Assembly (NCBI GenBank): GCA_910585575.1
Contig: CAJUFS010000021.1
Coordinates: 1-40,859 of the forward strand
Source: an uncultured Adlercreutzia sp.
GTDB lineage: Bacteria; Actinomycetota; Coriobacteriia; Coriobacteriales; Eggerthellaceae
DNA length: 40,859 nucleotides
Direction of reading: 5' to 3'
Shown here piece by piece: positions 17,038 through 25,273 of the stretch. A program made the translations under genes and the position numbers. The number at the start of each line of letters is the position of its first letter. Position 1 is the stretch's first letter. The notes under the pieces are model-generated. The model had not been told where the DNA came from, did no database searches, and worked only from the letters and a program-made list of their open reading frames with translations.

Positions 17038-17054
17038 GACGGTTTTAGTGCCGA

Positions 17055-17100
17055 GGGGCGGCCGACAGCGACGCAATGTGTCGCTTGGGCTGGACGCCCC
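17055..17100 (+). other. Extended hairpin downstream of the Fn3-like gene
   Basis: Outer stem 17055-17060 with 17095-17100, a middle 3-bp step (17061-17063 with 17088-17090) and an inner stem 17067-17072 with 17080-17085. There is no T tract. It lies just before the strong terminator at 17130. Confidence 0.5.
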
Positions 17101-17129
17101 GCGGATATCATCGGAGTGCGCTACAATAG

Positions 17130-17165
17130 ACGCGCGCTTGCCTTGGCGGCAGGCGCGCGTTTTTT
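17130..17165 (+). terminator. Strong terminator between the Fn3-like gene and hisS
   Basis: Stem 17130-17137 with 17153-17160, continued by TGCC/GGCA (17039+100 to 17142 with 17148-17151), then six T. It ends 76 bases before hisS, so it either ends the upstream transcript or acts as a leader attenuator for hisS. Confidence 0.85.
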
Positions 17166-17241
17166 GTTTGACTGCAGGCGGCGTGCCCACGGCGCGCCGA
17201 TAGTGGCGCCGCGGGGCGCTGGACGAGATAAAGGACGGGTT

Positions 17242-18558
17242 ATGGCCATCAATGCACCGGAGGGAACGCGCGATCTTCTGCCTGACGAGGCGCTGTTCTG
17301 GAACTACTTCAAGCAGACGGCGGCCGATATTTTCGGGCGCTACGGCTACCTGCCCATCGATACGCCCATCATCGAGCAGACGGAGCTGTTCGTCCGCGGC
17401 ATCGGCGAGGCCACCGACGTGGTGTCCAAGGAAATGTTCACCGCCATCTCCGGCGAGAACCTGCGCCGCTGGGTGGAGGAGGGCAAGGCTCCCAAGGCGA
17501 AGAGCCGCCTGAGCCTGCGTCCCGAGGGCACCGCTGGCACCGTGCGCGCTGTGGTGCAGCACGACCTGGTGCCCCAGGGGGCCGCTCCGGCGAAGCTTAT
17601 GTACGCCGGTCCCATGTTCCGTGCCGAGCGCCCGCAGAAGGGGCGCCAGCGCCAGTTCAACCAGGTGGGCGTCGAATGCCTGGGGGCTGAAGAGCCCACT
17701 ATCGATGCCGAGGCCATCATCATGCTCATGCGCTTCTACGAGAAGATCGGCATTCCTCGCGATTCCATGCGCCTGCTGCTGAACTCCATGGGCTGCGAGC
17801 AGTGCCGTCCCGCTTACCGCGACTTGGTGAAGGCCTACATGGATGAGCACGCCGACGAGCTGTGCGACACCTGCAACGAGCGCGCCCAGGTGAACCCCCT
17901 GCGCGCCTTCGACTGCAAGAACCCCCAGTGCGCTGCCGTCATGGAGAACGCACCGAAGATCACCGATCACCTGTGCGACGAGTGCCTGGAGCACTACGGT
18001 GCGGTGAAGGCGTTGCTTGACGGTGCGGGCATTGCCTACGAAGAGGACTATCGCCTGGTGCGCGGTTTGGACTACTACACGCGCACGGTGTTCGAGGTGC
18101 AGGTGGATAACGGCATGGGCGCCCAGAACGCCATCGGCGGCGGTGGGCGCTACGACAAGCTGGCCGAGGAGGTAGGCGGTCGCCCCACGCCGGGCCTTGG
18201 CTTCGCCCTGGGCTTCGAGCGCTGCGTGCTGGCCTTGGAGGCGGCAGGCTATGAGTTCCCGAAGGCCCAGCACTGCGAACTGTTCGTAGCCTGCGTGGAC
18301 GATTCCGTGCGCGCCCGCGCCTTCGCCTTGGTGCAAGAGTGCCGCGATGCCGGGTTCGCTACCGAGATGGACCACCAGCATCGCAGCTTGAAGAGCCAGT
18401 TCAAGCTGGCCGACAAGCTGGGAGCAGCCCGCGTGGCGGTGTTGGGTCCCGACGAGCTGGCCCGCGGCGAGGTGACCCTGCGCGACATGGGTACCCACAC
18501 CGAGGCCCAGGTGCGTTTGGAAGACGTGGTGGGCGAGATGGGTCGCGCGATTTTGTAA
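17242..18558 (+). CDS. hisS: Histidyl-tRNA synthetase
   Basis: Class II aminoacyl-tRNA synthetase charging tRNA-His; 438 residues, normal length. Seen: APEGTRDLLPDE at the N-terminus, motif 1 around YGYLPIDTPIIE, motif 2 in MYAGPMFRAERPQKGRQRQFNQVGVE, the histidine-A motif LVRGLDYYTRTVFEV, GGGGRYDKL, motif 3 GLGFALGFERC, and the C-terminal anticodon-binding domain (about 340-438). A Cys-rich stretch (CEQCRPAY, CDTCNE, CKNPQCAAVM, CDECLEHY) in the middle is a zinc-ribbon-like insertion seen in some bacterial HisRS. The ATG at 17242 follows AAGGACGG; the in-frame extension upstream overlaps the terminator at 17130 and is rejected. Confidence 0.97.
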   Translation: MAINAPEGTRDLLPDEALFWNYFKQTAADIFGRYGYLPIDTPIIEQTELFVRGIGEATDVVSKEMFTAISGENLRRWVEEGKAPKAKSRLSLRPEGTAGTVRAVVQHDLVPQGAAPAKLMYAGPMFRAERPQKGRQRQFNQVGVECLGAEEPTIDAEAIIMLMRFYEKIGIPRDSMRLLLNSMGCEQCRPAYRDLVKAYMDEHADELCDTCNERAQVNPLRAFDCKNPQCAAVMENAPKITDHLCDECLEHYGAVKALLDGAGIAYEEDYRLVRGLDYYTRTVFEVQVDNGMGAQNAIGGGGRYDKLAEEVGGRPTPGLGFALGFERCVLALEAAGYEFPKAQHCELFVACVDDSVRARAFALVQECRDAGFATEMDHQHRSLKSQFKLADKLGAARVAVLGPDELARGEVTLRDMGTHTEAQVRLEDVVGEMGRAIL

Positions 18559-18646
18559 TCGCGCGTGGCTTGTGGCCGCTGCCGCTCCCGTTGGCGCGGA
18601 GCGCTGGTTGACCGTCCTGCGCTTGCGGTTTTTCTTTCGGGTCTTT

Positions 18647-18674
18647 AACGGCTCCCTGGGGACAGGGGGCCGTT
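18647..18674 (+). terminator. Hairpin downstream of hisS
   Basis: 11-bp stem with one U-G pair (18647-18657 with 18664-18674), GGGGAC loop. No clear T tract, so it is only a possible terminator. The rest of 18559-18814 shows no gene. Confidence 0.45.
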
Positions 18675-18814
18675 CTGGTATGGTGTCACGAAACCTTTAG
18701 CGGGCGAGGGGCCCGCGCTCGGCGGTGCGACGTGGCGGGGACCGAGCCGCCCGATCGGCCGACGGGAGCGTTCGAGGAATTGTCTCGGACGCGCATCAAG
18801 AGAGGATGAGTTAC

Positions 18815-20992
18815 GTGGCGAAATCTGGTTTGGATGCCCTGCTGGAGGCGCTTCAGCAGTCGGGCATGAACACCGACAACGTGGGCTCGGGCGCTGGTAG
18901 CGCCGGGGCTGATGGGGCTTCCTCGGGGGCTGCGGGAGCGGGCGCAACGGGCGCCGGCGCTGGCGGCTCGCAGGGCGGTCGCGGGGCTTCGGGCTCCCGC
19001 GGCGGCGTAGGTGGCTTCGGAGGCTTCCCCTTCAGCGGCTTCGGCGGTTTCGGCGGAGGCAGCGGCCATGACGGCGGCAAGGGCGGCTCGGGCGACGGCG
19101 ACGGCCCGGTGAACTTCGAGTTCTTGGCGAACGACTTCCATCTGCCGGGCAAGAAGACCCTGGTGCTGCTTATTATTGTGGCCCTGCTGGTTATTGCCGG
19201 CGCCTACTGGTGGTTCCATCCGGCCATCAACATTCACTCGACGGACTTCTGGACCTTCGTGTTCATCGTTATCCTTCTGCCGGTGTTCCTGTTCTTTTGG
19301 ATGAAGTCGAAGCAGTACCGCACGGGCACCAAGGAAATTACCCAGAACGAGGGCAAGGCGAAGACCTTCCGCGTGCTGTCGTTTATTCCCATTGCCGTGG
19401 TGGTGCTGGTGGCCATCGGCGCGGTTATGTCCATGGCCATTTTCCCGGGCAACGCCGAGAAGTACTCCAATGTGCTGAAGACTGACACCCTGGAGTTTGC
19501 CCAGGACATCAAGGAGGTCAACTACAACGAGATTCCCGTTATCGATCGCGACTCGGCCATTTTGCTGGGCAGCCGCGAGATGGGCTCCATTCCCGAGTAC
19601 GTCAGCCAGTTCGAGGTGTCGAGCCTGTACTCGCAGATCAACTACCAGGGCACGCCGGTGCGCGTGAGTCCGCTGAACTACGCCGACCTGTTCAAGTGGT
19701 TCACGAACCGCGAGGGCGGTATTCCGGCCTATGCGCTGGTGGACATGACCACCCAGGACGCCGAGATTGTGCGCTTGGGCGACAGCCCCATCTACTATTC
19801 CCAGAGCGAGCCTCTGGTGCGTAACATCGACCGTCATGTGCAGCTGAAGTACCCCTTCTACATGTTCGACGAGAAGTCCTTTGAGATCGACGAGGACGGC
19901 CATCCCTGGTGGATCTGCCCCGTGAAGGACTTCACCATCGGTCTCTTCGGCGGCCAGACCATCAGCCGCGTGGTGCTGTGCGACGCCACCACGGGCGAGA
20001 CGCAGGACTTGGCCGTGGAGGACTGCCCCGAGTGGGTGGACCGTGTGTTCCCGGCCGAGCTGCTCATCCAGCAGTACAACTGGTGGGGCTCCTACAACAA
20101 CGGCTGGCTCAACTCGTTCCTGGGCCAGGAGGGCGTGGTGCGCACCACGCCGGGCACCGACGGCACCTTGGGCTACAACTATCTGGCCAAGGACGATGAC
20201 GTGTGGGTCTACACCGGCGTCACCTCGGCCACGGCCGACAACTCCATCATCGGCTTTGTGCTGGTGAACCAGCGCACCCAGGAATCGCATTTCTACAGCG
20301 TGTCCGGCGCCACCGAGGACTCGGCCATGAACTCGGCCGAGGGCCAGGTGCAGAACTTGCGCTACACCGCCACCTTCCCGCTGCTGATCAACGTGTCGAA
20401 CCAGCCCACCTACTTCATGGCGCTGAAGGATGGCGCGGGTCTGGTGAAGAAGTTTGCCATGATCGACATCCAGCGCTACCAGAACGTGGCCGTGGGCGAT
20501 ACGGTGGCCGACACCCAGAAGGCCTACGAGGCGCTGCTGGCCACCAATGGCGTGGTGGCCGAGGGTGAGGACGGCACCACCGACGTGGTAACCGTGAAGG
20601 GTACGATCCGCTCCATGAACCAGGCGGTCATCGACGGCAACACGCACTTCTACGTGACCGTGGAAGGGGAGGACGGCTCGGTCTTCGACTTCGCGCTGCC
20701 GGGTCTGCTCGACATTGTGGGCTACAAGGAGGGCGACTCCATCAACTTTACCTACGTGGAAGCGGCTGGCTCCAACGTGAGCCCGGCCTATGAAATTCTG
20801 GGGACCGATGGCAAGCCTGCCGAGAACGCCTCGGGCGAGCCTCAAGACGATGTGGTGGAGGACAACGGCGCGGCCCAGACGCCGGAGCAAGTGGCCGATG
20901 GCACCGACACCCAGAACGCCGCCGCAGCCGCCGAGGGCGACGCCGCCACCGACGCCGCCGCGGGAGCAGCGGAGGGCAACAAGGCTGCCTAG
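18815..20992 (+). CDS. Large conserved membrane protein of unknown function
   Basis: About 725 residues. A Gly/Ala/Ser-rich, low-complexity cytoplasmic segment (about residues 25-105) is followed by three TM helices (KTLVLLIIVALLVIAGAYWWF; FWTFVFIVILLPVFLFFW; VLSFIPIAVVVLVAIGAVMSMAIF), then a large domain of about 500 residues, probably outside the cytoplasm, with conserved-looking blocks such as YNWWGSYNNGWLNSFLGQEG, SHFYSVSGATEDSAMNSAEG and LRYTATFPLLINVSNQPTYFMALKDGAGLVKKFAM, and an acidic Ala-rich tail. I have the impression that similar proteins occur in Firmicutes but know no function. Start: GTG at 18815 has AGAGG 9 bases upstream; the ATG at 18806 abuts that site. A terminator follows closely, so this is a single-gene unit. 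Confidence 0.75.
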   Translation: MAKSGLDALLEALQQSGMNTDNVGSGAGSAGADGASSGAAGAGATGAGAGGSQGGRGASGSRGGVGGFGGFPFSGFGGFGGGSGHDGGKGGSGDGDGPVNFEFLANDFHLPGKKTLVLLIIVALLVIAGAYWWFHPAINIHSTDFWTFVFIVILLPVFLFFWMKSKQYRTGTKEITQNEGKAKTFRVLSFIPIAVVVLVAIGAVMSMAIFPGNAEKYSNVLKTDTLEFAQDIKEVNYNEIPVIDRDSAILLGSREMGSIPEYVSQFEVSSLYSQINYQGTPVRVSPLNYADLFKWFTNREGGIPAYALVDMTTQDAEIVRLGDSPIYYSQSEPLVRNIDRHVQLKYPFYMFDEKSFEIDEDGHPWWICPVKDFTIGLFGGQTISRVVLCDATTGETQDLAVEDCPEWVDRVFPAELLIQQYNWWGSYNNGWLNSFLGQEGVVRTTPGTDGTLGYNYLAKDDDVWVYTGVTSATADNSIIGFVLVNQRTQESHFYSVSGATEDSAMNSAEGQVQNLRYTATFPLLINVSNQPTYFMALKDGAGLVKKFAMIDIQRYQNVAVGDTVADTQKAYEALLATNGVVAEGEDGTTDVVTVKGTIRSMNQAVIDGNTHFYVTVEGEDGSVFDFALPGLLDIVGYKEGDSINFTYVEAAGSNVSPAYEILGTDGKPAENASGEPQDDVVEDNGAAQTPEQVADGTDTQNAAAAAEGDAATDAAAGAAEGNKAA

Positions 20993-21017
20993 AGCCGGCG
21001 AGATCATTCGGCAAGTT

Positions 21018-21051
21018 AAACGGGCGACCCTGTGGGGTCGCCCGTTTGTTT
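21018..21051 (+). terminator. Terminator after the large membrane protein gene
   Basis: Perfect 13-bp stem (21018-21030 with 21035-21047), TGTG loop, GTTT tail. The left stem begins with AAA, so it may also work on the minus strand for the DUF1016 relic, whose stop codon touches the hairpin. Confidence 0.92.
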
Positions 21052-21532
21052 ATTCTGGGATGCATTCCCCGGGGATGCCCTCTTCTATTTGCCGCTCGAG
21101 TTGACGCGTGCTCCAATTTGCATCGGCACATTCGTTCATGTACCAGGTGCGGGCTTCAGCATCTTTTACCTTGAGCAACGCTCTGTAGTGCGTCCAGCTC
21201 AATTGTGTACGCAGTGCGTTCACTTTCGGGAAGGCGAGATAGAATGACCTCATATTCCAGAGGTTGCGCTTGTCGAATCCCTTCCCGAAATCTGCTGTCA
21301 GGCGCTTCGAGAGCTCTGCAACCAGGCGCTTCCCGTACTCTGCTCGTTCGCCGCCTTGCTGCTCAACAATGCTGCGTCCGATTTCCCAATAAGCCTGCAC
21401 CATGGCAAAGTTCGCCGCCCGATAAGCGGAGTGACGCGCGGCGGTCAGGATCTCTTTTACGGGATGATAGAAATCGGGAGTGAGAGCGGTCGGGCTCGTC
21501 GAGTCGCTCTTTTTGACGCTTTCGCTTTCCAT
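21050..21532 (-). CDS. DUF1016 (YhcG-type) N-terminal fragment, nuclease half missing
   Basis: About 160 residues. The sequence YRAANFAMVQAYWEIGRSIVEQQ...YGKRLVAELSKRLTADFGKGFDKRNLWNMRSFY...LSWTHYRALLKVKDAEARTWYMNECADANWSTRQLERQI is the N-terminal helical domain of the YhcG/DUF1016 family. Full-length members are about 350 residues and carry a C-terminal PD-(D/E)XK nuclease; here the reading frame ends about ten residues after the RQLERQI block, inside the neighbouring gene's terminator. It is therefore best seen as a truncated relic of a defence-type gene, though the isolated domain could still be made. ATG at 21532 with GGTGG upstream; an in-frame GTG sits at 21541. Confidence 0.75.
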   Translation of the reverse strand: MESESVKKSDSTSPTALTPDFYHPVKEILTAARHSAYRAANFAMVQAYWEIGRSIVEQQGGERAEYGKRLVAELSKRLTADFGKGFDKRNLWNMRSFYLAFPKVNALRTQLSWTHYRALLKVKDAEARTWYMNECADANWSTRQLERQIEEGIPGECIPE

Positions 21533-21541
21533 TGGATCCAC

Positions 21542-21977
21542 CGCCTATGTTTGCTGTTTGGCATGGTTGACATGTGCGCCGCGCTTTGGTGCAGAGTCGT
21601 TTCTTGGCTTGGCATTCTAGCAAGTTGAAGAGGGGTGGGATAGTGCGCGCAACCGCAGATTTAATGGACGGAAAGAAAGGCGCGTCAGCAATGAGACGAG
21701 TAGTGGTTTGGGTCAAGCAGTCTTGACAGATTGCAGGGGATCTCTGGACGCTTGAGAAACGGGATATGCGGTTATCCCATGACGTTTTCCCAGTTCAAGC
21801 GGAGGGTTTATAGGGTGGTTTAAAGCTTTAAACTTCTTTTTCCTCGTTGGTCGATGCGGGATTTTTCGCGGGGCGGCATAGTTCGTCTCGCAGCGAGGGT
21901 GCTGCAGGAACGGCAGCCGAGGCTGCGGTCGTCTCCAAGGGCGGGACGGCCTTACGAGAGAGGGAAGGGAACCCATC
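21542..21977. promoter_or_regulatory. Gene-free region upstream of the second FAD reductase, with three inverted repeats
   Basis: No convincing gene is visible in this 436-base stretch. It contains GTCAAG-CAGT-CTTGAC (21712-21727), a 6-bp inverted repeat (21761-21766 with 21773-21778) and a perfect 16-base palindrome GTTTAAAGCTTTAAAC (21818-21833). The last two lie 145-200 bases before the reductase start. They are candidate regulator sites; the downstream membrane LuxR protein is the obvious candidate. TTGACA (21723-21728) overlaps the first repeat but no -10 follows at proper spacing. Confidence 0.4.
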
Positions 21978-23603
21978 ATGAGCAACGCAAAGAACGTATC
22001 TCGTCGTGACCTGTTCAAGTTCGGCGGCCTGGCCGCCATGGGCGTCGCCACTGCCGGCGCGCTGGCTGGCTGCGGGCAGCCGAAGCTGGCCAGCACCGGT
22101 AGCGCCGCCGCCGAGGACGGTTCCACCTATATGGGCCCCAGCTTCCTGCAGAAGCCGGCGGAGATTACCGACTTCGCCGAGACCCATGAGTTCGACGTGG
22201 TAGTGGTAGGCGCCGGCGAGTCGGGCCTTTCCGCCATGCATGCCGCCTTGGAGGCCGGCGCTACGGTGGGCGCGCTGCAGAGCCTGTCCATTGTGCAGAC
22301 CGCAGGCAACATGGGCGCCTCCATCGATCTGACCAAGACCAGCGAGGCCGGCATCAAGGCGGCGCTGTCCTTCATCAACTACAAGAGCGACTATCGTGCC
22401 AACATGGGTCAGGTGGAAACCTGGGCCCGCAACTCCCAGGAAGCGCTGGCCTGGTGGGCCGATGCGGCCGCTCAGGGCGGCAGCGAGTCGCAGCCCTACG
22501 ACTACACGGTGAATTGCAACGGCCACGAGGTGTTCTTCCATGCCAACACTTACTTCCATGACGAGGGCCACCAGAAGGGCGCGCTCATCATCGGCGACGC
22601 CGTGCAGGCCGAGGGCGCCGAGATCTTCTTCGAGACTCCCTGCGTGCAGCTGTACGTGGAGGACGGCCGCGTGGCCGGCGCCATCGGCGAGACGGCCGAC
22701 GGCTCGCACATCCTGCTGAAGGCCGCCAAGGGCGTCATCATGGCTGCCGGTGACTACGTGGGCGACTCCGAGATGCTCGAGTTCTTCACCCCCGACGCGA
22801 AGGGCCTGCACCAGGCCGTGGACTTCCGCAACGGCACGGGCCTGAAGGCCGCTCTGTGGGCCGGTGCTCAGATGTGCCCCGCCTCCCACACCAAGATGGT
22901 GCACGGCGAGGGCCCGAAGGTGCGCTTCGAGATGCCCTACCTGTTCCTGGACCGTCATGGCAAGCGTTTCATGGACGAGGGCTGCTGCCGCATGGGCTAC
23001 CTGAACGAGTTCACCAACAAGTACCTGGCCGAGGTCGACTTTGCCGACTCCACCGCCGTGAAGTTCTTCTCCATCGTGCCCACGAACTGGGAAGAGCACT
23101 ACGAGGAGTGGAAGGACTTCTCCGACATCTCCATCCACAACGCCTACCGCAACGTGGACCCGGAGGCCTGGATCAAGGGCGACACCCTGGAGGAGCTGGC
23201 CGCGAACATGATTGCCTACGCCGACCAGGAGCAGTGGGCCCACGATTACACCGTCGAGGCCATTGTGGAGTCCATCAACCGCTACAACGAGCTGGTGAAG
23301 GCCGGCAAGGGCGATGAGGACTTCGGCAAGCGCGACGAGTACATGGTGCCCATCGAGGCTCCCTGCTACGCGGTGCCCCGCGGCGCCAACAACATCGATG
23401 CGCTGGTGGACGGCTTGTGGTGCGACGACCACTTCCAGTGCCTCGACGCCAACATGCAGCCGATCGAGGGCCTGTTCGCCGTGGGCAACGCCTCTGGTCC
23501 GTTCTTCGGCAACAGCAACTACCCGATGGACATCGAGGGCCTGTCCGTAGGCCGCGCCATCACCACCGGCTTTGCCACGGGTCGCTACGTGGCTGGCCTC
23601 TAG
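21978..23603 (+). CDS. Tat-exported FAD-dependent reductase, second copy
   Basis: 541 residues. Twin-arginine signal SRRDLFK (R9, R10), hydrophobic core, lipobox LAGC (C32): a likely Tat lipoprotein. FAD Rossmann motif VVVVGAGESGLSAMHAALEAG at about 75-95; the remainder follows the fumarate-reductase flavoprotein fold, with a C-terminal FAD/substrate region (GLFAVGNASGPFFGNSNYPMDIEGLSVGRAITTGFATG). It is not a recent duplicate of the reductase at 13783: the protein sequences differ throughout, so the acceptors probably differ. It carries no haem or FMN domain. Ribosome binding site GAGGGAAGGGAA. A membrane LuxR regulator follows after a terminator, mirroring the first pair with reversed order. 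Confidence 0.9.
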   Translation: MSNAKNVSRRDLFKFGGLAAMGVATAGALAGCGQPKLASTGSAAAEDGSTYMGPSFLQKPAEITDFAETHEFDVVVVGAGESGLSAMHAALEAGATVGALQSLSIVQTAGNMGASIDLTKTSEAGIKAALSFINYKSDYRANMGQVETWARNSQEALAWWADAAAQGGSESQPYDYTVNCNGHEVFFHANTYFHDEGHQKGALIIGDAVQAEGAEIFFETPCVQLYVEDGRVAGAIGETADGSHILLKAAKGVIMAAGDYVGDSEMLEFFTPDAKGLHQAVDFRNGTGLKAALWAGAQMCPASHTKMVHGEGPKVRFEMPYLFLDRHGKRFMDEGCCRMGYLNEFTNKYLAEVDFADSTAVKFFSIVPTNWEEHYEEWKDFSDISIHNAYRNVDPEAWIKGDTLEELAANMIAYADQEQWAHDYTVEAIVESINRYNELVKAGKGDEDFGKRDEYMVPIEAPCYAVPRGANNIDALVDGLWCDDHFQCLDANMQPIEGLFAVGNASGPFFGNSNYPMDIEGLSVGRAITTGFATGRYVAGL

Positions 23604-23655
23604 GCTCTCCCGAACGCCGAGCTGCTCCCTCCCCAAGCTCGGCGCATTCCCTCCG

Positions 23656-23687
23656 GGCCGGCGACCGTTGCAGGTCGCCGGCCTTTT
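23656..23687 (+). terminator. Terminator after the second FAD reductase
   Basis: Perfect 11-bp stem (23656-23666 with 23673-23683), GTTGCA loop, four T. It ends about 60 bases before the regulator start, so the regulator needs its own promoter or read-through. Confidence 0.92.
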
Positions 23688-23747
23688 GTGCAAAAATTGA
23701 TTCCTTGAACAATTGACTTCTTGTTAAACGATGGGGAAGGGGAGGCA

Positions 23748-25175
23748 GTGCTCGGGGAACGCGAAAGCGCGGCGGAACGCCGTGCGCTGATGGCGGGCGG
23801 CCGCCTCTATATAGTGGCCTACGGGTGCGCCCGCGCCTGGGCGACGCTTACCTTTACGGGAACGGGCGCGGCGGTGCTGGCGGAGGTGCCGTGGAGTTTC
23901 GATCCGCACCTTACCTTCGATGCGGCTTATATTGCCATCAGCCTCTTGCTGGTGCTGTGCTTCCGACGGTTTATTCCCTTGAACGAAAACCGATGGGTGA
24001 AGACGGCGTCGGCGGCTGGTATGGTGGTGGCGTCGCTGTGCTGTGTGGCAGCGTGGTGGTTGCCCGCATTCTCGTTCCCGTTGATGATAATCGGGTCGTT
24101 GGCGGCGGGTCTGGGCTATGGGCTGTTTCTGCTGCTGGCGGCCGAGGTGCTGGCCACCTTCAGCTTGCTGCGCATCTTCTTGTTCCTGTCCGCGGCCATG
24201 CTGCTGGGCACCGTGATCACGTTCTTCTGCCAGTCGATGACGGGCGTAGCTGCCCAGGCGGCGCTGGTGCTCTTGCCGGTGCTGGCGGCGCTCTACCTGC
24301 AGAACGCCTATGGCCAGGTGCCGACGGCCGAGCGGCCCAAGCGCGGTGTGCCGAAGTTCTCCTATCCGTGGAAGCTGTTCGCGCTGTACGGCCTGTACGC
24401 GTTTGCCTACGGCATGCGCGCCAACCAGCTGACGGCCGGAGCCGGCCAGCATTCGTCTGTTTCTACGTTTGTGCTGATGGCGGTCTTGTTCCTGACGGCG
24501 TACTTTGCCTCGAAGCGCTTCAACATCGGGCTTTTGTACCGTTCGCCCGTGGTGCTCATGGTGTGCGGCTTTTTGCTGGTGCCCGCCGAGAGCCTGCTGG
24601 GCAGCGCCGCCTCCAGCTGGCTTATCTCCATTAGCTTCTCGCTCATGTCATTCCTGGTCATGTTTCTGCTCTACGACATCTCCAAGCGCATGGGCGTGGC
24701 CATTGTGGCGTTCATGGCGGTGAAGAATGCCGAGCAGCTGTTCCAGGTGTTGGGCGGGGCGGCCACCGACGGGCTGGGACTTTTGGGGCTGCCGGCAGCC
24801 ACTGAGAACGTGGTGGTGACAGCTATTGTGGGGGTGCTCATCCTGGCGGCCACGGTGCTGCTGTTCTCGGAGAAAGAGCTGGCCAGCAAGTGGGGCGTGG
24901 GCATTCTGGATGCCGGCGGCCTGGTGGAGCGCACGGAAGAAGAGGAGCAGACAGCCGTGCGCGTCCAGGAACTGGCGGAGACCTATCGCCTGAGCCCGCG
25001 CGAAACCGAGGTGCTGGCGCTGTTGGCCGAGAGAAAAACCGGTCGCGTCATTCAGCAGGAGCTGTTCATTGCCGAGGGCACGTTCAAGGCCCACACGCGC
25101 CATATCTACGAGAAGGTGGGGGTCAACTCCCGCAAGGAGCTTTTCGAGGTTATGGGTATTGCCCAGCGGGCGTAA
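23748..25175 (+). CDS. Membrane-embedded LuxR-family transcriptional regulator, second copy
   Basis: About 475 residues with roughly twelve hydrophobic segments up to about residue 395, then a LuxR-type helix-turn-helix (LSPRETEVLALLAERKTGRVIQQELFIAEGTFKAHTRHIYEKVGV). Same architecture as the regulator at 12070 but only distantly related in sequence, and without the long mid-protein loop. It follows a Tat FAD reductase and probably controls it. The start is uncertain: the GTG at 23748 has AAGGGGAGG close by (spacing short), a TTG at 23721 has no ribosome site, and an ATG at 23790 begins nearer the first TM. Confidence 0.88.
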   Translation: MLGERESAAERRALMAGGRLYIVAYGCARAWATLTFTGTGAAVLAEVPWSFDPHLTFDAAYIAISLLLVLCFRRFIPLNENRWVKTASAAGMVVASLCCVAAWWLPAFSFPLMIIGSLAAGLGYGLFLLLAAEVLATFSLLRIFLFLSAAMLLGTVITFFCQSMTGVAAQAALVLLPVLAALYLQNAYGQVPTAERPKRGVPKFSYPWKLFALYGLYAFAYGMRANQLTAGAGQHSSVSTFVLMAVLFLTAYFASKRFNIGLLYRSPVVLMVCGFLLVPAESLLGSAASSWLISISFSLMSFLVMFLLYDISKRMGVAIVAFMAVKNAEQLFQVLGGAATDGLGLLGLPAATENVVVTAIVGVLILAATVLLFSEKELASKWGVGILDAGGLVERTEEEEQTAVRVQELAETYRLSPRETEVLALLAERKTGRVIQQELFIAEGTFKAHTRHIYEKVGVNSRKELFEVMGIAQRA

Positions 25176-25202
25176 GGGGAAGGGGAGGGTCGTTCACGAG
25201 CC

Positions 25203-25219
25203 GTCCGCGGACATTTTTT
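25203..25219 (+). terminator. Weak terminator-like site after the second regulator
   Basis: The palindrome GTCCGCGGAC followed by A and six T. The stem is short (3-4 bp), so this is a low-confidence call. Confidence 0.3.
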
Positions 25220-25239
25220 GAAGAGGCGCCCTTGGCCTC

Positions 25240-25267
25240 TTGACGGCGCCGTTCTTCGCCCTATACT
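25240..25267 (+). promoter_or_regulatory. rplJ: Promoter of the rplJ-rplL operon
   Basis: TTGACG (25240-25245), 16-base spacer, TATACT (25262-25267). A transcript starting near 25274 would carry a leader of about 250 bases before rplJ. Confidence 0.8.
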
Positions 25268-25273
25268 AGATAA

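Noticed and set aside
17122-17127. TACAAT as the hisS promoter -10
   Set aside because: Transcription would start within the terminator stem at 17130, so it is unlikely to be the main hisS promoter.
18686-21007. Very long minus-strand open frame (773 codons)
   Set aside because: Fully antisense to the membrane protein gene, which has TM segments and a ribosome binding site; the antisense translation is His/Val/Gly low complexity.
21363-21716. Minus-strand frame overlapping the DUF1016 relic
   Set aside because: It overlaps the relic in another frame, has no family resemblance and runs through the gene-free region.
21828-23693. Minus-strand open frame opposite the second FAD reductase
   Set aside because: Runs through the 3' terminator and has no ribosome binding site or motifs.
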